A stretch of DNA of 64,000 nucleotides from Pseudoduganella lurida (GCF_007830455.1 NZ_VLLB01000001.1:682001-746000); one strand, 5' to 3'; counted from the first letter of the stretch, positions 1-12,654 are shown. Translations and numbers: made by a program. The notes: generated from the sequence alone by a model not told the origin.

Positions 1-250
1 GGTTGTGGGCCCGCGCCTCTTCCGCGATCGTGCGCAGGGCCAGCTGGCGGGCCCGCACGTCGCTGTCGATGAAGGCGGCCGCACCGGCCAGCGTGGACAG
101 TTCCTGGCTGGCGATCACGCGGTGCATCTGCACTTCGGCGATCAGCAGCGAGATGCCGCCCACGCCCAGGCCGGCGATGAGCACCATCGACGTGACGAGG
201 AAGGAAATCTTGAACTTGAAGCTGGTGAAATGGTGGATGGCCGAAAGCAC
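1..250 (-). CDS. Membrane sensor protein, N-terminal part (cut by window edge)
   Basis: An open frame reads leftwards off the window edge. It begins with GTG at 250, which has a GGAG Shine-Dalgarno six bases upstream. I read about 83 residues by hand: a short basic cytoplasmic start (FTSFKFKIS), one hydrophobic membrane segment (about residues 15-37, FLVTSMVLIAGLGVGGISLL), then a polar helical stretch rich in Ala, Arg and Glu. This is the usual start of a chemoreceptor or GGDEF-type sensor with an extracytoplasmic ligand domain. The effector domain lies outside the window, so the output is unknown. A perfect TATAAT on the same strand at 352-357 could serve as its -10 box. The membrane-sensor call is fairly safe; the exact family is open. 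Confidence 0.6.
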   Translation of the reverse strand, partial: MLSAIHHFTSFKFKISFLVTSMVLIAGLGVGGISLLIAEVQMHRVIASQELSTLAGAAAFIDSDVRARQLALRTIAEEARAHN

Positions 251-351
251 GGTGCTCTCCAGCGCACGGGGCGCATCAGCGGTGTTCCGGCGGGGTGGTG
301 GCCAGGCGGGCGGCGCGCGCGAAGAATTTAGGGGCGTGCCACGGTGGCCGG

Positions 352-357
352 ATTATA
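352..357 (-). promoter_or_regulatory. Candidate -10 box for the leftward sensor gene
   Basis: A perfect TATAAT (plus-strand ATTATA) lies about 100 bases upstream of the GTG start at 250. No good -35 hexamer sits 16-18 bases further upstream, so this rests on the -10 match alone. Confidence 0.35.
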
Positions 358-394
358 CCCGGCAGCCCGGCAACTAAAAACACTTTGGCAACTT

Positions 395-414
395 TCGTTG
401 TAGGCTGACAACGA
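395..414. promoter_or_regulatory. Perfect inverted repeat, possible operator
   Basis: TCGTTGT, a six-base spacer, then ACAACGA form a perfect dyad in the spacer between two divergent sensor genes. It is about 150 bases upstream of both starts. The size fits a dimeric regulator site, but no bound protein can be named. Confidence 0.35.
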
Positions 415-561
415 TGCCATCACGTCACGCGCGGATCCGGTCTTTCCGCACATTCACATCCTGCGGCGGGCGTGCAACTGAGGCATCATCCGATCAGCCG
501 GCCAACGGCGCACCGGCGTCCGGCCGGAGCGGTTCGGCCCGGATGGAGGAGTCCCGCGCAG

Positions 562-4524
<3,963 letters not shown>

Positions 4525-4543
4525 CAGCGAGCCGACTGCGCGG

Positions 4544-5248
4544 TCAGTGCACCGGCAGCACGAAGTCCGGATAGCGCTCGCGCAGCGCGTCGAGCACGGA
4601 CAGCGTGCCGGACAGGTGCTGGCGCACGGCGGCCTGCGCCAGCGCCGGGTCCCCCTTGGCGATGGCCACCACGATGTCGCCATGCTCCTTCAGGATCGAC
4701 TTCGCCTTGCCGTTCAGCGGCAGGTGCAGCCGGCGCAGGCGGTCCAGGTTGCCGCTGCCCTCGCGCATGCGCTGCCACAGGCCGGGCAGCTTGGCCGCCT
4801 CGTACATCGTGCGGTGGAATTCCAGGTCCATCGCCGTGAACGTGGCCAGGTCGCCGTGTTCCAGGCACACGCGCTGCCGCGCCACCAGCGCCTGCAGCTG
4901 TTTTGCCAGCGCCGGATCGGCGCGCTGCGACAGCGTGTGCACCAGCTCCAGTTCGACGGACAGGCGCAGGAAGTGCGCCTCGCGCGCCGAATCGAGATCG
5001 ACCGCGCGCACCCGCGTGGCATGCTGCGGGAAGACTTCGACGAGGCGCTCTTCGTCCAGGCGTGACAGGGCATCGCGCACCGGGGTCACGGACACGTCGA
5101 AATAGCTGGCCAGTTCGGCGCGCGACAGCAATGCGCCGGGCGGCAGCGCCAGCGTGACGATCAGCTCGCGCAGATGCTCGTAGACCTGCAGCGCGGCGCT
5201 GCGCGAGCGGTCGAGGCGGAAATTGCCTGGTAAGGTGTGTTCGCTCAT
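4544..5248 (-). CDS. GntR family transcriptional regulator (FCD subfamily)
   Basis: A 234-residue DNA-binding protein. An N-terminal winged helix-turn-helix (about 12-80, with SRAELASYFDVSVTPVRDAL) is followed by a helical FCD ligand domain (about 95-225) with the expected Asp and His metal or ligand residues (for example DLEFHRTMYEAA). I chose ATG 5248 because upstream in-frame sequence is not GntR-like; no clear Shine-Dalgarno precedes it. FCD regulators usually bind sugar acids or organic acids and are usually encoded next to their targets. Here the divergent neighbour is a carbohydrate esterase and glycosidase operon, so control of that operon is a reasonable inference. The effector is unknown. 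Confidence 0.9.
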   Translation of the reverse strand: MSEHTLPGNFRLDRSRSAALQVYEHLRELIVTLALPPGALLSRAELASYFDVSVTPVRDALSRLDEERLVEVFPQHATRVRAVDLDSAREAHFLRLSVELELVHTLSQRADPALAKQLQALVARQRVCLEHGDLATFTAMDLEFHRTMYEAAKLPGLWQRMREGSGNLDRLRRLHLPLNGKAKSILKEHGDIVVAIAKGDPALAQAAVRQHLSGTLSVLDALRERYPDFVLPVH

Positions 5249-5269
5249 GGAGGTGGTAACGGTTTCAGC

Positions 5270-5284
5270 GTACCGATTGTACCG
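5270..5284. promoter_or_regulatory. Repeated GTACCG motif and candidate -10 between regulator and esterase operon
   Basis: GTACCG occurs twice, nine bases apart, just upstream of the GntR gene. The minus strand reads TACAAT at 5276-5281, a good -10 box about 28 bases before the regulator start. The arrangement would suit autoregulation and control of the divergent operon. It is only a pattern match. Confidence 0.3.
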
Positions 5285-5423
5285 TCCTCCCGCATCCCTG
5301 TGCCGGCAATCCCGGCGCGCCTGGATCAATTCGGTGAGCAGTTACATTAAAATACCAGCGGGCGCTGGACAGGCGGCAGCGCCCGCGCTAGCGTGGCAAC
5401 CTCGTCACGTTCCGTTCCCGACC

Positions 5424-7061
5424 ATGCGCCTGCCGCCCGCCCTGAAGCTGTTCCCGCTTGCCGCGTCCTTGCTGGCGGCCCTGCCCGCCCTGGCGGCCGT
5501 GCGCCTGCCGGCCGTGCTGTCCGAGCACATGGTGCTCCAGCGCGGCGCCGCCACGCCAGTGTGGGGCTGGGCCGAGCCGGGCGAGACGGTCGAAGTCCGG
5601 TACGGCGAAGCCAGTGCGGGTGGTGTGGCTGGAGGTAGTACGGCTGCAGGCAGTGCGGCTGCAGGCAGTAGGGCTGCAGGCAGTGCGACTGCAAGCAGTG
5701 CAGTTGCAGCTGGTACGGCTGCACGCAATGCGGCTGCAGGCAATGCGGCTGCAGGCAATGCGGCTGCACGCAATGCGGCTGCAGGCAATGCGGCCGCAGG
5801 CAGTGTGACAACGCAGACCCGTGCCGGCGCGGATGGCCGCTGGCGCACGGTGCTGGACCTGCGCGACGCACCGCGCGCCGGCACCTTGGAGGTACGCGGT
5901 GCCACCAATACCGTCACCGCCGGCGACGTGCTGCTGGGCGATGTGTGGCTGGCGTCCGGCCAGTCGAACATGCAGAAGCCGCTCGGCGAGCGCAAGGGCG
6001 AGCGGCCCACCTTCGATGCCCCGGCCGAGATCGCGGCCGCCGAGGCGCCCGACCTCCGGCTGTTCAAGGTCCAGCGGGGCAAGGCGTCCGCACCGCAGGA
6101 GGACGTGGCCGGCCAGTGGGTGCGCTGCTCGCCCGAATCCATCGAAAGCTCGCAGTTCTCCGCAGTCGGCTATTTCTTCGGCCGGCGCCTGCAGCGCGAG
6201 CTCGGCGTGCCGCTGGGCCTGATCGACAGCAGCGTGGGCGGTACCCGCATCGAGCTGTGGACGCCGGCGTCCGCCCTGTCGCAGGCCGGCCGGGCCGAGA
6301 TGGACAGTTCGGCGCTGTACAACGCGATGGTGGCCGGCCTGGCACCGTTCGCGTTGAAAGGCATGCTGTGGTACCAGGGCGAATCGAACGTGCTGGTCAC
6401 CGACGACGGTGCCACCTACACGGCCAAGATGGCCGCACTGGTCGGCGCGTGGCGCACCGCATTCGGCACTCAGTTCCCCCGCCAACTCCCCTTCTACTAC
6501 GTACAGATCGCACCGCATCTGTACCACGTGCTGCGGCACCACCAGGTGCTCGATGCCGAAGCCGTACCGCGCCTGCAGGAGGCCCAGTCGGCCGCGCTGC
6601 GCATTCCCGGCACCGGCATGGTCGTCACCACGGACCTCGTCGACGACCTGACCGACCTGCACCCGCGCGACAAGAAGTCCGTCGGCTACCGGCTGGCCAA
6701 CCTCGCGCTGAACGAGACCTACGGCCGGAAGGACATCGAGGCCTATGGCCCGGTCTACCGCAGCCTGCAGGTGCGCGACGGCCGCGCGGTCGTCACGTTC
6801 GACCATGGCGCCGGGCTGTTCTCGGCCAATGGGAAGGCGCTGACGTGGTTCGACGTGGCCGGTGCGGACGGCAAATGGCATCCGGCCGGCGCCGTCGTCG
6901 AGCGGGACCGGGTGATCGTCACCAGTCCGAAGGTGCCGCGGCCGAAGAAGGTGCGCTTCGCCTGGGACGAGGCGGCGCAGCCGAACCTCGTCAACGGTGC
7001 CGGCCTGCCCGCGCGGCCTTTCCGCAGCGACCATCCCCTGCCGCCGCAGGCGCGACGCTGA
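5424..7061 (+). CDS. Sialate O-acetylesterase-like carbohydrate esterase (SASA family) with a repeat insert
   Basis: A secreted 545-residue esterase of the SASA/SGNH type. It starts at ATG 5424 with a clear signal peptide (hydrophobic to about residue 23, ending in ALAA). The Ser181 motif ASGQSNM, the GGTRIELW block, WYQGESN and the DLHP block (Asp411, His413) are the expected catalytic elements for removing acetyl groups from sugars. Residues about 71-130 are an odd Ala/Gly/Ser/Asn repeat encoded by a 15-base tandem unit; it interrupts the N-terminal beta-sandwich region and is not typical of the family. First gene of a four-gene unit. Its substrate could be acetylated plant or microbial glycan rather than sialic acid. 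Confidence 0.88.
   Translation: MRLPPALKLFPLAASLLAALPALAAVRLPAVLSEHMVLQRGAATPVWGWAEPGETVEVRYGEASAGGVAGGSTAAGSAAAGSRAAGSATASSAVAAGTAARNAAAGNAAAGNAAARNAAAGNAAAGSVTTQTRAGADGRWRTVLDLRDAPRAGTLEVRGATNTVTAGDVLLGDVWLASGQSNMQKPLGERKGERPTFDAPAEIAAAEAPDLRLFKVQRGKASAPQEDVAGQWVRCSPESIESSQFSAVGYFFGRRLQRELGVPLGLIDSSVGGTRIELWTPASALSQAGRAEMDSSALYNAMVAGLAPFALKGMLWYQGESNVLVTDDGATYTAKMAALVGAWRTAFGTQFPRQLPFYYVQIAPHLYHVLRHHQVLDAEAVPRLQEAQSAALRIPGTGMVVTTDLVDDLTDLHPRDKKSVGYRLANLALNETYGRKDIEAYGPVYRSLQVRDGRAVVTFDHGAGLFSANGKALTWFDVAGADGKWHPAGAVVERDRVIVTSPKVPRPKKVRFAWDEAAQPNLVNGAGLPARPFRSDHPLPPQARR
5636..5808 (+). repeat. 15-bp tandem repeat inside the esterase coding region
   Basis: About twelve imperfect copies of a 15-base unit (type GCGGCTGCAGGCAAT) run in frame, encoding five-residue units such as AAAGN, AAARN and AAGSA. 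All copies keep the reading frame. The opposite strand is also open here, but that is a by-product of the repeat. Confidence 0.85.
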
Positions 7062-7074
7062 CCGGAGGCCAGTC

Positions 7075-7992
7075 ATGAAGATCCTGTTCCGCGCCTTTCT
7101 TGCCGCAGCTGCCTGCGGGTTGACGTTGCCGCCGGTGGTCCATGCGGCCAGCGGGCCGTTCGAGGTTGCCGTCACGGTCGACGACCTGCCCGCGCATGGG
7201 AGTCTGCCGCCCGGCATGACGCGGACCGGCATCGCCCAGGCACACATCAACGCGTTCAAGGCGCATGGCGTGCCGGAAGCGTTCGGCTTCGTCAATGCCG
7301 CGAAGCTGGCCGAGGGTGCCGGCAATGCTGCCGTGCTGGACCTGTGGCGCGCCGCCGGTCATCCGCTCGGCAACCACGCGAACTCGCACATGAACCTGGC
7401 GCATGCCCCCTCTCTGGCGGACTGGCAGGCCGACGTGGTCGCGGGCGAGCCGGCCGTCGCGGCGCGCATGGCCGGCGCCGACTGGCACTACTTCCGCTTC
7501 CCGAACCTGGCCGTGGGCGACGATGCGCGCGGCAGGGAGGCGCTGGCGTGGCTGGCCGGCCGCGGCTACCGCATCGCCGATGTCAGCATCGCCTTCAGCG
7601 ACTGGAGCTATACCGATCCCTATGCACGCTGTGTGGCGAAGGACGACCAGACCGCCATCGCGGCGCTGAAGGCCCATTATCTCGACGTTGTCGACCGCGG
7701 CATCGCCCACACGCTGGACGCCTCGCGCCGCCTGTACGGCCGCGTGATCCCGCTGGTGCTGCTCACGCACGTGGGCGGCTTTTCCGCCGTCACACTGCCC
7801 GACGTGCTGGCAAGGCTCGATGCCGCCGGTGCGCGCTACGTGCCACTTTCCCGCGCGCTGGCCGATCCCGCCTACGCCACGCCCGGCGGCGGCAGCCTGA
7901 TCACCCGTGCGGCGGGGGCAACAGGCATCGCGCTGCCGGCTGAAACCCGGTCCGCGCTGCCGGCACTGGATTTGAAGGAGATCTGCAAGTGA
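7075..7992 (+). CDS. Secreted polysaccharide deacetylase (NodB domain)
   Basis: A 305-residue exported protein starting at ATG 7075, with GGAGG seven bases upstream. Residues 1-25 are a signal peptide. The NodB-type metal triad is visible: the Asp pair in VTVDDLP (36-37) and His101 and His105 in NHANSH. These enzymes remove N- or O-acetyl groups from polysaccharides, or cleave related bonds. The gene is 13 bases after the esterase and overlaps the next open frame, so it is probably co-transcribed. Together with the flanking esterases it points to deacetylation of an acetylated glycan in the periplasm or outside the cell. Confidence 0.88.
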   Translation: MKILFRAFLAAAACGLTLPPVVHAASGPFEVAVTVDDLPAHGSLPPGMTRTGIAQAHINAFKAHGVPEAFGFVNAAKLAEGAGNAAVLDLWRAAGHPLGNHANSHMNLAHAPSLADWQADVVAGEPAVAARMAGADWHYFRFPNLAVGDDARGREALAWLAGRGYRIADVSIAFSDWSYTDPYARCVAKDDQTAIAALKAHYLDVVDRGIAHTLDASRRLYGRVIPLVLLTHVGGFSAVTLPDVLARLDAAGARYVPLSRALADPAYATPGGGSLITRAAGATGIALPAETRSALPALDLKEICK

Positions 7993-8035
7993 ACCACTCC
8001 GATCGATGGCATCCGCAGTGCGCCACGCCCCTGCC

Positions 8036-8140
8036 GAGCCCGTGTCCTGGTGCCCGGCACCGTGCCATCCTGTCGAGCTCGTGTCCTGGTGCCAGGCACC
8101 ATGCCATGCTGCCGAGCTCGTATCCTGGTGCCATGTACCC
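8036..8140 (+). repeat. Three tandem 39-bp repeats with palindromic GGTGCCAGGCACC-type core
   Basis: Units beginning GAGCyCGTrTCCTGGTG start at 8036, 8075 and 8114, an exact 39-base spacing; the third is truncated. The core TGGTGCCAGGCACCA is a near-perfect palindrome, and a single copy recurs at 12655-12683. The array sits in the 338-base stretch between the deacetylase and the likely start of the SGNH esterase. Because 39 is a multiple of three, the long upstream extension of the esterase frame stays open through it. Confidence 0.75.
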
Positions 8141-8324
8141 CGCCATCGCTGCCGAATTCTTGTCGAATGGCGGTGTAGCAGGACGTTCTCGCGGCCCCGC
8201 CCTGTGCCTGCAATACGGCGCGATCGTGCAGGGCCGCGCTTCCAGCATGTCCAAATGCCTGGCACCCGGACCCGGGCGGGGACGGGGGCAGGAAGCGCCT
8301 TCGCTCCGCCGGGCTAATGTATTA

Positions 8325-9668
8325 GTGTTTGTGCGCGCTGCTGTGCGTGCCACCGTGCACGCGGCGCTGTTCGCTGCAGCGGTGGCCGGGCAGTTGGCCA
8401 GAGTGCAAGCAGCGGAAGTGGCCGTGCCGCCGCAGGCGAACGGCGCTACGGCCACCGGCTCGGCCACCGGCTGGGCCGCCGCCTGGGGTGCGGCGCTGAT
8501 GGTGCCGCCGGCGAAGAATGCACTGCCCGAGCGGGGCGACGTGACCCTGCGCCAGGTGATGCGGCTTTCCGCCGGCGGCAGCCAGGTACGTGTCCACCTC
8601 AGCAACCTGCACGGCGATGCGCCGCTCGTGATCGATGCCGCCACGTTCGCGCCCGCGCAGGCAGGCAGCGGGCGGATCGATGCCGCACGACTGCACACGC
8701 TACGCTTCGGCGGCGCGCCCGGCCTCAGATTGGCACCGGGTGCCGAAGCGGTCAGCGATCCGCTCCCCTTCCCCGCAGCGGCCGGCCAGGACGTGGCCCT
8801 CTCGCTGCATGCGGCTGCGCTGCCAGCGCAACAGAGCGCGCATGTGGCGGCCCATGCGACCCAGTACGTCGCTGCCGGCAACCAGGCGGCCAGGCCGGTG
8901 CTGGAAGGCGCACGCACCGTCACGTCCTGGTTCCAGGTGAGCGGCATCGACGTGCTGGCGCCCGGCCTGCCCGTGCTGGTGGCGGTCGGCGATTCGCTGA
9001 CGGACGGCTCCGGCGCCGGCCTGGATGCCAACGAGCGCTGGACCGACTTCCTGGCACGGCGAACCGGCACCGAGGGCCGCCCCGCGCTGGCCGTCATCAA
9101 CGCCGGCATCGGCGGCAATTCGATGCTGCGCGACGATATCGGCGAAAACCTGCTGGCCCGTTTCGAGCGCGATGTGCTGGCGCGCCCCGGCATCACGCAT
9201 GCCGTGGTGCTGATCGGCGTGAACGACCTGGGCCGCCTGCACACGGGCAGTCAGGAAACGGCCGCAACGCGCGCAGAGCTGGTCGCCCGCCTGCAGTCCG
9301 GCTGGCTCCGGATGGCCGGGCGCGCGCACGCACGCGGCGTGTGCTTCGTGGCCGGCACGCTGATGCCGTATGGCGCCAGTTCCCTGTACCGGCCGGCGCC
9401 GCACAACGAGGCGGACCGGCTGGCGATGAACGCCTGGCTGCGCACCGCGCCGGCGTTCGACGCGGTGGCCGATTTCGATGGCGCCGTGCGCGACCCCGCG
9501 GCGCCCGACCGCCTGCTGCCGGCGTTCGATTCGGGCGACCACCTGCACCTGTCCCCGGCCGGCTACCGCGCGATGGCGCAGGCCGTGCCGCTCGACCGGC
9601 TGGCCGGCTGCCGCCCGGCTCCCCCATCACCACCCGCCCCACCGGGCATTGACATGGAAGACCGATGA
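8325..9668 (+). CDS. Secreted SGNH/GDSL hydrolase
   Basis: An SGNH-fold esterase, probably acting on acyl groups of sugars. Block I GDSLTDG (Ser224 with the start used here), GIGGNS, block III LIGVNDLG and block V SGDHLHLS (Asp-His) are all present. The frame is open from 7989, overlapping the deacetylase stop, but that extension is repeat DNA encoding low-complexity residues. I place the start at GTG 8325, which gives a normal signal peptide (AALFAAAVAGQLA, cleavage near VQA-AE). GTG 8331 or ATG near 8247 are alternatives, and no strong Shine-Dalgarno decides. The gene overlaps the GH2 gene by four bases, implying translational coupling. Confidence 0.8.
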   Translation: MFVRAAVRATVHAALFAAAVAGQLARVQAAEVAVPPQANGATATGSATGWAAAWGAALMVPPAKNALPERGDVTLRQVMRLSAGGSQVRVHLSNLHGDAPLVIDAATFAPAQAGSGRIDAARLHTLRFGGAPGLRLAPGAEAVSDPLPFPAAAGQDVALSLHAAALPAQQSAHVAAHATQYVAAGNQAARPVLEGARTVTSWFQVSGIDVLAPGLPVLVAVGDSLTDGSGAGLDANERWTDFLARRTGTEGRPALAVINAGIGGNSMLRDDIGENLLARFERDVLARPGITHAVVLIGVNDLGRLHTGSQETAATRAELVARLQSGWLRMAGRAHARGVCFVAGTLMPYGASSLYRPAPHNEADRLAMNAWLRTAPAFDAVADFDGAVRDPAAPDRLLPAFDSGDHLHLSPAGYRAMAQAVPLDRLAGCRPAPPSPPAPPGIDMEDR

Positions 9669-12640
9669 TCCCTTCGCCCCTGACTCCCCTGGCACGCGCC
9701 GCCCTGCTCGCCTGCGCGACGGGCATGCTGGTCGCACTGCCGGCCCATGCGGAACGCACCGTGTACAACTTCAACCCAGGCTGGCGCCTGGCCGTGGCCG
9801 ACACGCCGCAGGCGGCGCAGGCCGCGTTCGACGATGCAAAGTGGCAGCGCGTGACGCTGCCGCGCGCCTGGAACGAGGACGATGCCTTCCGCAAGGACAT
9901 CGTCGACCATTCGACCGGCATCGCCTGGTACCGCAAGCACTTCACGCTGCCGAAGGGTGCGGCGGGCGGCAAGGTGTTCATCGAGTTCGAAGGCGCGCGC
10001 CAGGCTGCCGAAGTGTTCGTCAACGGCCAACGCATCGGGCTGCACGAGAACGGCATCAACGCGTTCGGCTTCGACATCACGGCCGCGCTGGCCGAAGGCA
10101 GCAACGTGATCGCGGTACGCACCGACAACCGCTGGGACTACCGGGAAGCGGCCACCGGCCAGCGCTACCAGTGGGCCGACAAGAACTTCAATGCCAACTA
10201 CGGTGGCCTGCCAAAGAACGTGCGCCTGCACGTGACGGACCGGCTGTACCAGACGCTGCCGCTCTACTCCACGCTGGGCACCACCGGCGTCTACGTGTAC
10301 GCGCGCGACTTCGACATCGGCGGCTGCCGCGCAACCGTCGCCGCCGAATCGGAAGTGAAGAACGAGTACCCGCAGGCGCGCACCTTCACCTACGAAGTGC
10401 GCATCCGCGACCGCGACGGCAGGCAGGTCGCCCGCTACGCCGCCGCGCCCCAGACCATCGCGGCCGGCGCTACCGCCACCGTGCGTGCCAGCGCTCCCGT
10501 GAAAGGGCTGCACTTCTGGAGCTGGGGATATGGCTACCTGTACGACGTGGAGACCACGCTGAAGGTGGACGGCAAGGCGGTCGACCGCGTCGTCACCCGC
10601 ACGGGATTCCGCAAGACCGGATTCGGTGCGGGCATGGTCAAGCTGAACGACCGCGTGCTGCAGATGAAGGGGTACGCGCAGCGCACATCCAACGAATGGC
10701 CGGCCATCGGCCTGTCCGTGCCGGCCTGGCTGAGCGACTACAGCAACGGCCTGGCCGTGCAGAGCAACGCGAACCTGATCCGCTGGATGCACATCGCGCC
10801 GTGGAAGCAGGATGTCGAGTCGCTGGACCGCGTGGGCCTGATGCAGGCGATGCCGGCCGGGGACGCGGAGGCCGACGTGACGGGCCGCCGCTGGGAGCAG
10901 CGCGTGGAAGCGATGCGCGACGCGATCGTCTACCACCGCAACAACCCCAGCATCGTGTTCTACGAGAGCGGCAACAAGGGCGTGAGCGCCGCGCACATGG
11001 CCGAGATGAAGGCACTGCGCGACCGCTTCGACCCGCATGGCGGGCGCGCCGCCGGCAGCCGCGAAATGCTGTCGAGCGAGCTCCAGGGGGTGGCCGAGTA
11101 TGGCGGCGAAATGTTATACATCAACAAGAGCGCGCGCATCCCCATGTGGGCAATGGAGTACTCGCGCGACGAAGGCGCCCGCAAGTTCTGGGACGACTTC
11201 ACGCCGCCGTTCCACAAGGATGGCGACGGCCCCCTGCACAAGGGCGAAAGCGCCGCCACCTACAACCGCAACCAGGACTCGCACGCGATCGAGGACGTGA
11301 AGCGCTGGTACGACTACTGGCGCGAACGCCCCGGCACGGGCACCCGCGTGTCGTCCGGCGGCGTGAACATCATCTGGTCCGATTCGAACACGCACCACCG
11401 GGGCGCCGAGAACTACCGCCGCAGCGGCGAGGTCGATGCGATGCGCATTCCGAAGGACGGCTTCTACGCGCACCAGGTGATGTGGGACGGCTGGGTGGAC
11501 GTGGAGCGCCCGCGTGCCCACATCGTCGGCCACTGGAACTACCCGGCCGGTACGGTGAAGCCGGTGACGGTGATCTCTTCGGCCGACCGGGTCGAACTGT
11601 ACCTGAACGGCCGCAGGCTGGCCGACGGCGCGCAGAGCGAACGCTTCCTGTTCACTTTCGCGGACGTGGCATGGCAGCCGGGCGAGCTGAAGGCGGTCGG
11701 CTACGACGCGGCCGGCAGGAAGGTCTGCGAGACGAAGCTGGAGACGATCGGCGCGCCCGTCGCGCTGCGCCTCACGCCCACCACCGGACCGGGCGGGCTG
11801 AAAGCCGATGGTGCCGACCTGGCGCTGGTGCAGGTCGAGGTGGTGGATGCCAAGGGCCGCCGCAACCCGGTGGCGCTCGACACGGTCAGGTTCGACCTGC
11901 AGGGCCCGGCCGAATGGCGCGGCGGCATCGCGCAGGGGCCGGACAATTTCATCCTGGCGCGCGCGCTGCCGGTGGAAGGCGGCGTCAACCGCGTGCTGGT
12001 ACGCAGCACGACCGATGCGGGCCACATCGTGCTGCGGGCCAGCGCGGCAGGCCTGGCGCCGGCCGCCATCGCGCTCGATTCGCGTGCCGTGCAGGTGCAG
12101 GGTGGCCTGTCGCGCGAGCTGACCGATGCCGGCCTGCCGCTCCACCTGGAACGGGGCCCGACACCGGCCACGCCGTCGTTCAGGGTCTCGCGCGTGGCGG
12201 TGCCGGTCGCCTCGGCCGCCGCGGCCAGCAATGCGGCCGCGGCGGCAGCTTCGTACGATGACGATGAAACGACGACCTGGGCCAGCAACCCGGGCGAAGG
12301 TACGCCTTCGATCACGTACACGCTGGCCGAAGCGGCCACGCTGTCCGAGATCACGCTCAAGCTCTCCGGCTGGCGCCAGCGCAGCTACCCGCTGCGTGTC
12401 GCCGTCGATGGCGAAGAGGTGTACAGCGGCACCACGCCGAAAAGCCTCGGCTACGTGACGCTGCCGCTCAAGCCGCGCAAGGGCCGCATGGTGCAGGTGG
12501 AGCTCGTGGGCGCGGCCGACGACACGGGCGGCATCCGGCTCACGGAAGTGGCAAACCAGAAGAACAACGACACCGGCGCCGACCGCACCGCGAAAGGTTC
12601 GCTGGCGATCGTGGAGATCGAGTTCTACCGGGCGCCCTGA
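9665..12640 (+). CDS. Glycoside hydrolase family 2 protein, exported
   Basis: A 991-residue exported GH2 enzyme of the beta-galactosidase type. A signal peptide (to about residue 29, ending AHA) precedes a sugar-binding jelly-roll, an immunoglobulin-like domain and a TIM barrel. After these come a beta-sandwich of the DUF4982 kind (VERPRAHIVGHWNYP) and a C-terminal galactose-binding-like domain (about 850-960, DDDETTTWASNPGEG). The barrel has RNNPSIVFYESGNKG where classic beta-galactosidases have the acid/base Glu in a GNE motif; here a Lys follows the Asn. MWAMEYSRDEG may carry the nucleophile. Last gene of the carbohydrate unit. The substrate is unknown; a beta-galactoside or beta-glucuronide is the natural first guess. 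Confidence 0.88.
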   Translation: MIPSPLTPLARAALLACATGMLVALPAHAERTVYNFNPGWRLAVADTPQAAQAAFDDAKWQRVTLPRAWNEDDAFRKDIVDHSTGIAWYRKHFTLPKGAAGGKVFIEFEGARQAAEVFVNGQRIGLHENGINAFGFDITAALAEGSNVIAVRTDNRWDYREAATGQRYQWADKNFNANYGGLPKNVRLHVTDRLYQTLPLYSTLGTTGVYVYARDFDIGGCRATVAAESEVKNEYPQARTFTYEVRIRDRDGRQVARYAAAPQTIAAGATATVRASAPVKGLHFWSWGYGYLYDVETTLKVDGKAVDRVVTRTGFRKTGFGAGMVKLNDRVLQMKGYAQRTSNEWPAIGLSVPAWLSDYSNGLAVQSNANLIRWMHIAPWKQDVESLDRVGLMQAMPAGDAEADVTGRRWEQRVEAMRDAIVYHRNNPSIVFYESGNKGVSAAHMAEMKALRDRFDPHGGRAAGSREMLSSELQGVAEYGGEMLYINKSARIPMWAMEYSRDEGARKFWDDFTPPFHKDGDGPLHKGESAATYNRNQDSHAIEDVKRWYDYWRERPGTGTRVSSGGVNIIWSDSNTHHRGAENYRRSGEVDAMRIPKDGFYAHQVMWDGWVDVERPRAHIVGHWNYPAGTVKPVTVISSADRVELYLNGRRLADGAQSERFLFTFADVAWQPGELKAVGYDAAGRKVCETKLETIGAPVALRLTPTTGPGGLKADGADLALVQVEVVDAKGRRNPVALDTVRFDLQGPAEWRGGIAQGPDNFILARALPVEGGVNRVLVRSTTDAGHIVLRASAAGLAPAAIALDSRAVQVQGGLSRELTDAGLPLHLERGPTPATPSFRVSRVAVPVASAAAASNAAAAAASYDDDETTTWASNPGEGTPSITYTLAEAATLSEITLKLSGWRQRSYPLRVAVDGEEVYSGTTPKSLGYVTLPLKPRKGRMVQVELVGAADDTGGIRLTEVANQKNNDTGADRTAKGSLAIVEIEFYRAP

Positions 12641-12654
12641 ACGCGCGCCGCGGC

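Larger units (their letters stand above)
251..561. other. Divergent intergenic region between two sensor genes
   Basis: This 311-base spacer separates the leftward sensor from the rightward hybrid kinase. It holds a TATAAT hexamer on the minus strand (352-357) and a perfect 7+6+7 inverted repeat at 395-414. I see no convincing coding frame. Confidence 0.5.

Noticed and set aside
5347..5871. Minus-strand frame with repeated CLQPH-type units, and a repeat array that might be CRISPR
   Set aside because: It is the complement of the 15-bp coding minisatellite. The units are contiguous with no unique spacers.
7989..8324. Use of ATG 7989 as start of the SGNH esterase
   Set aside because: This segment is repeat DNA and would bury the signal peptide about 110 residues inside; kept as an open question in the findings.
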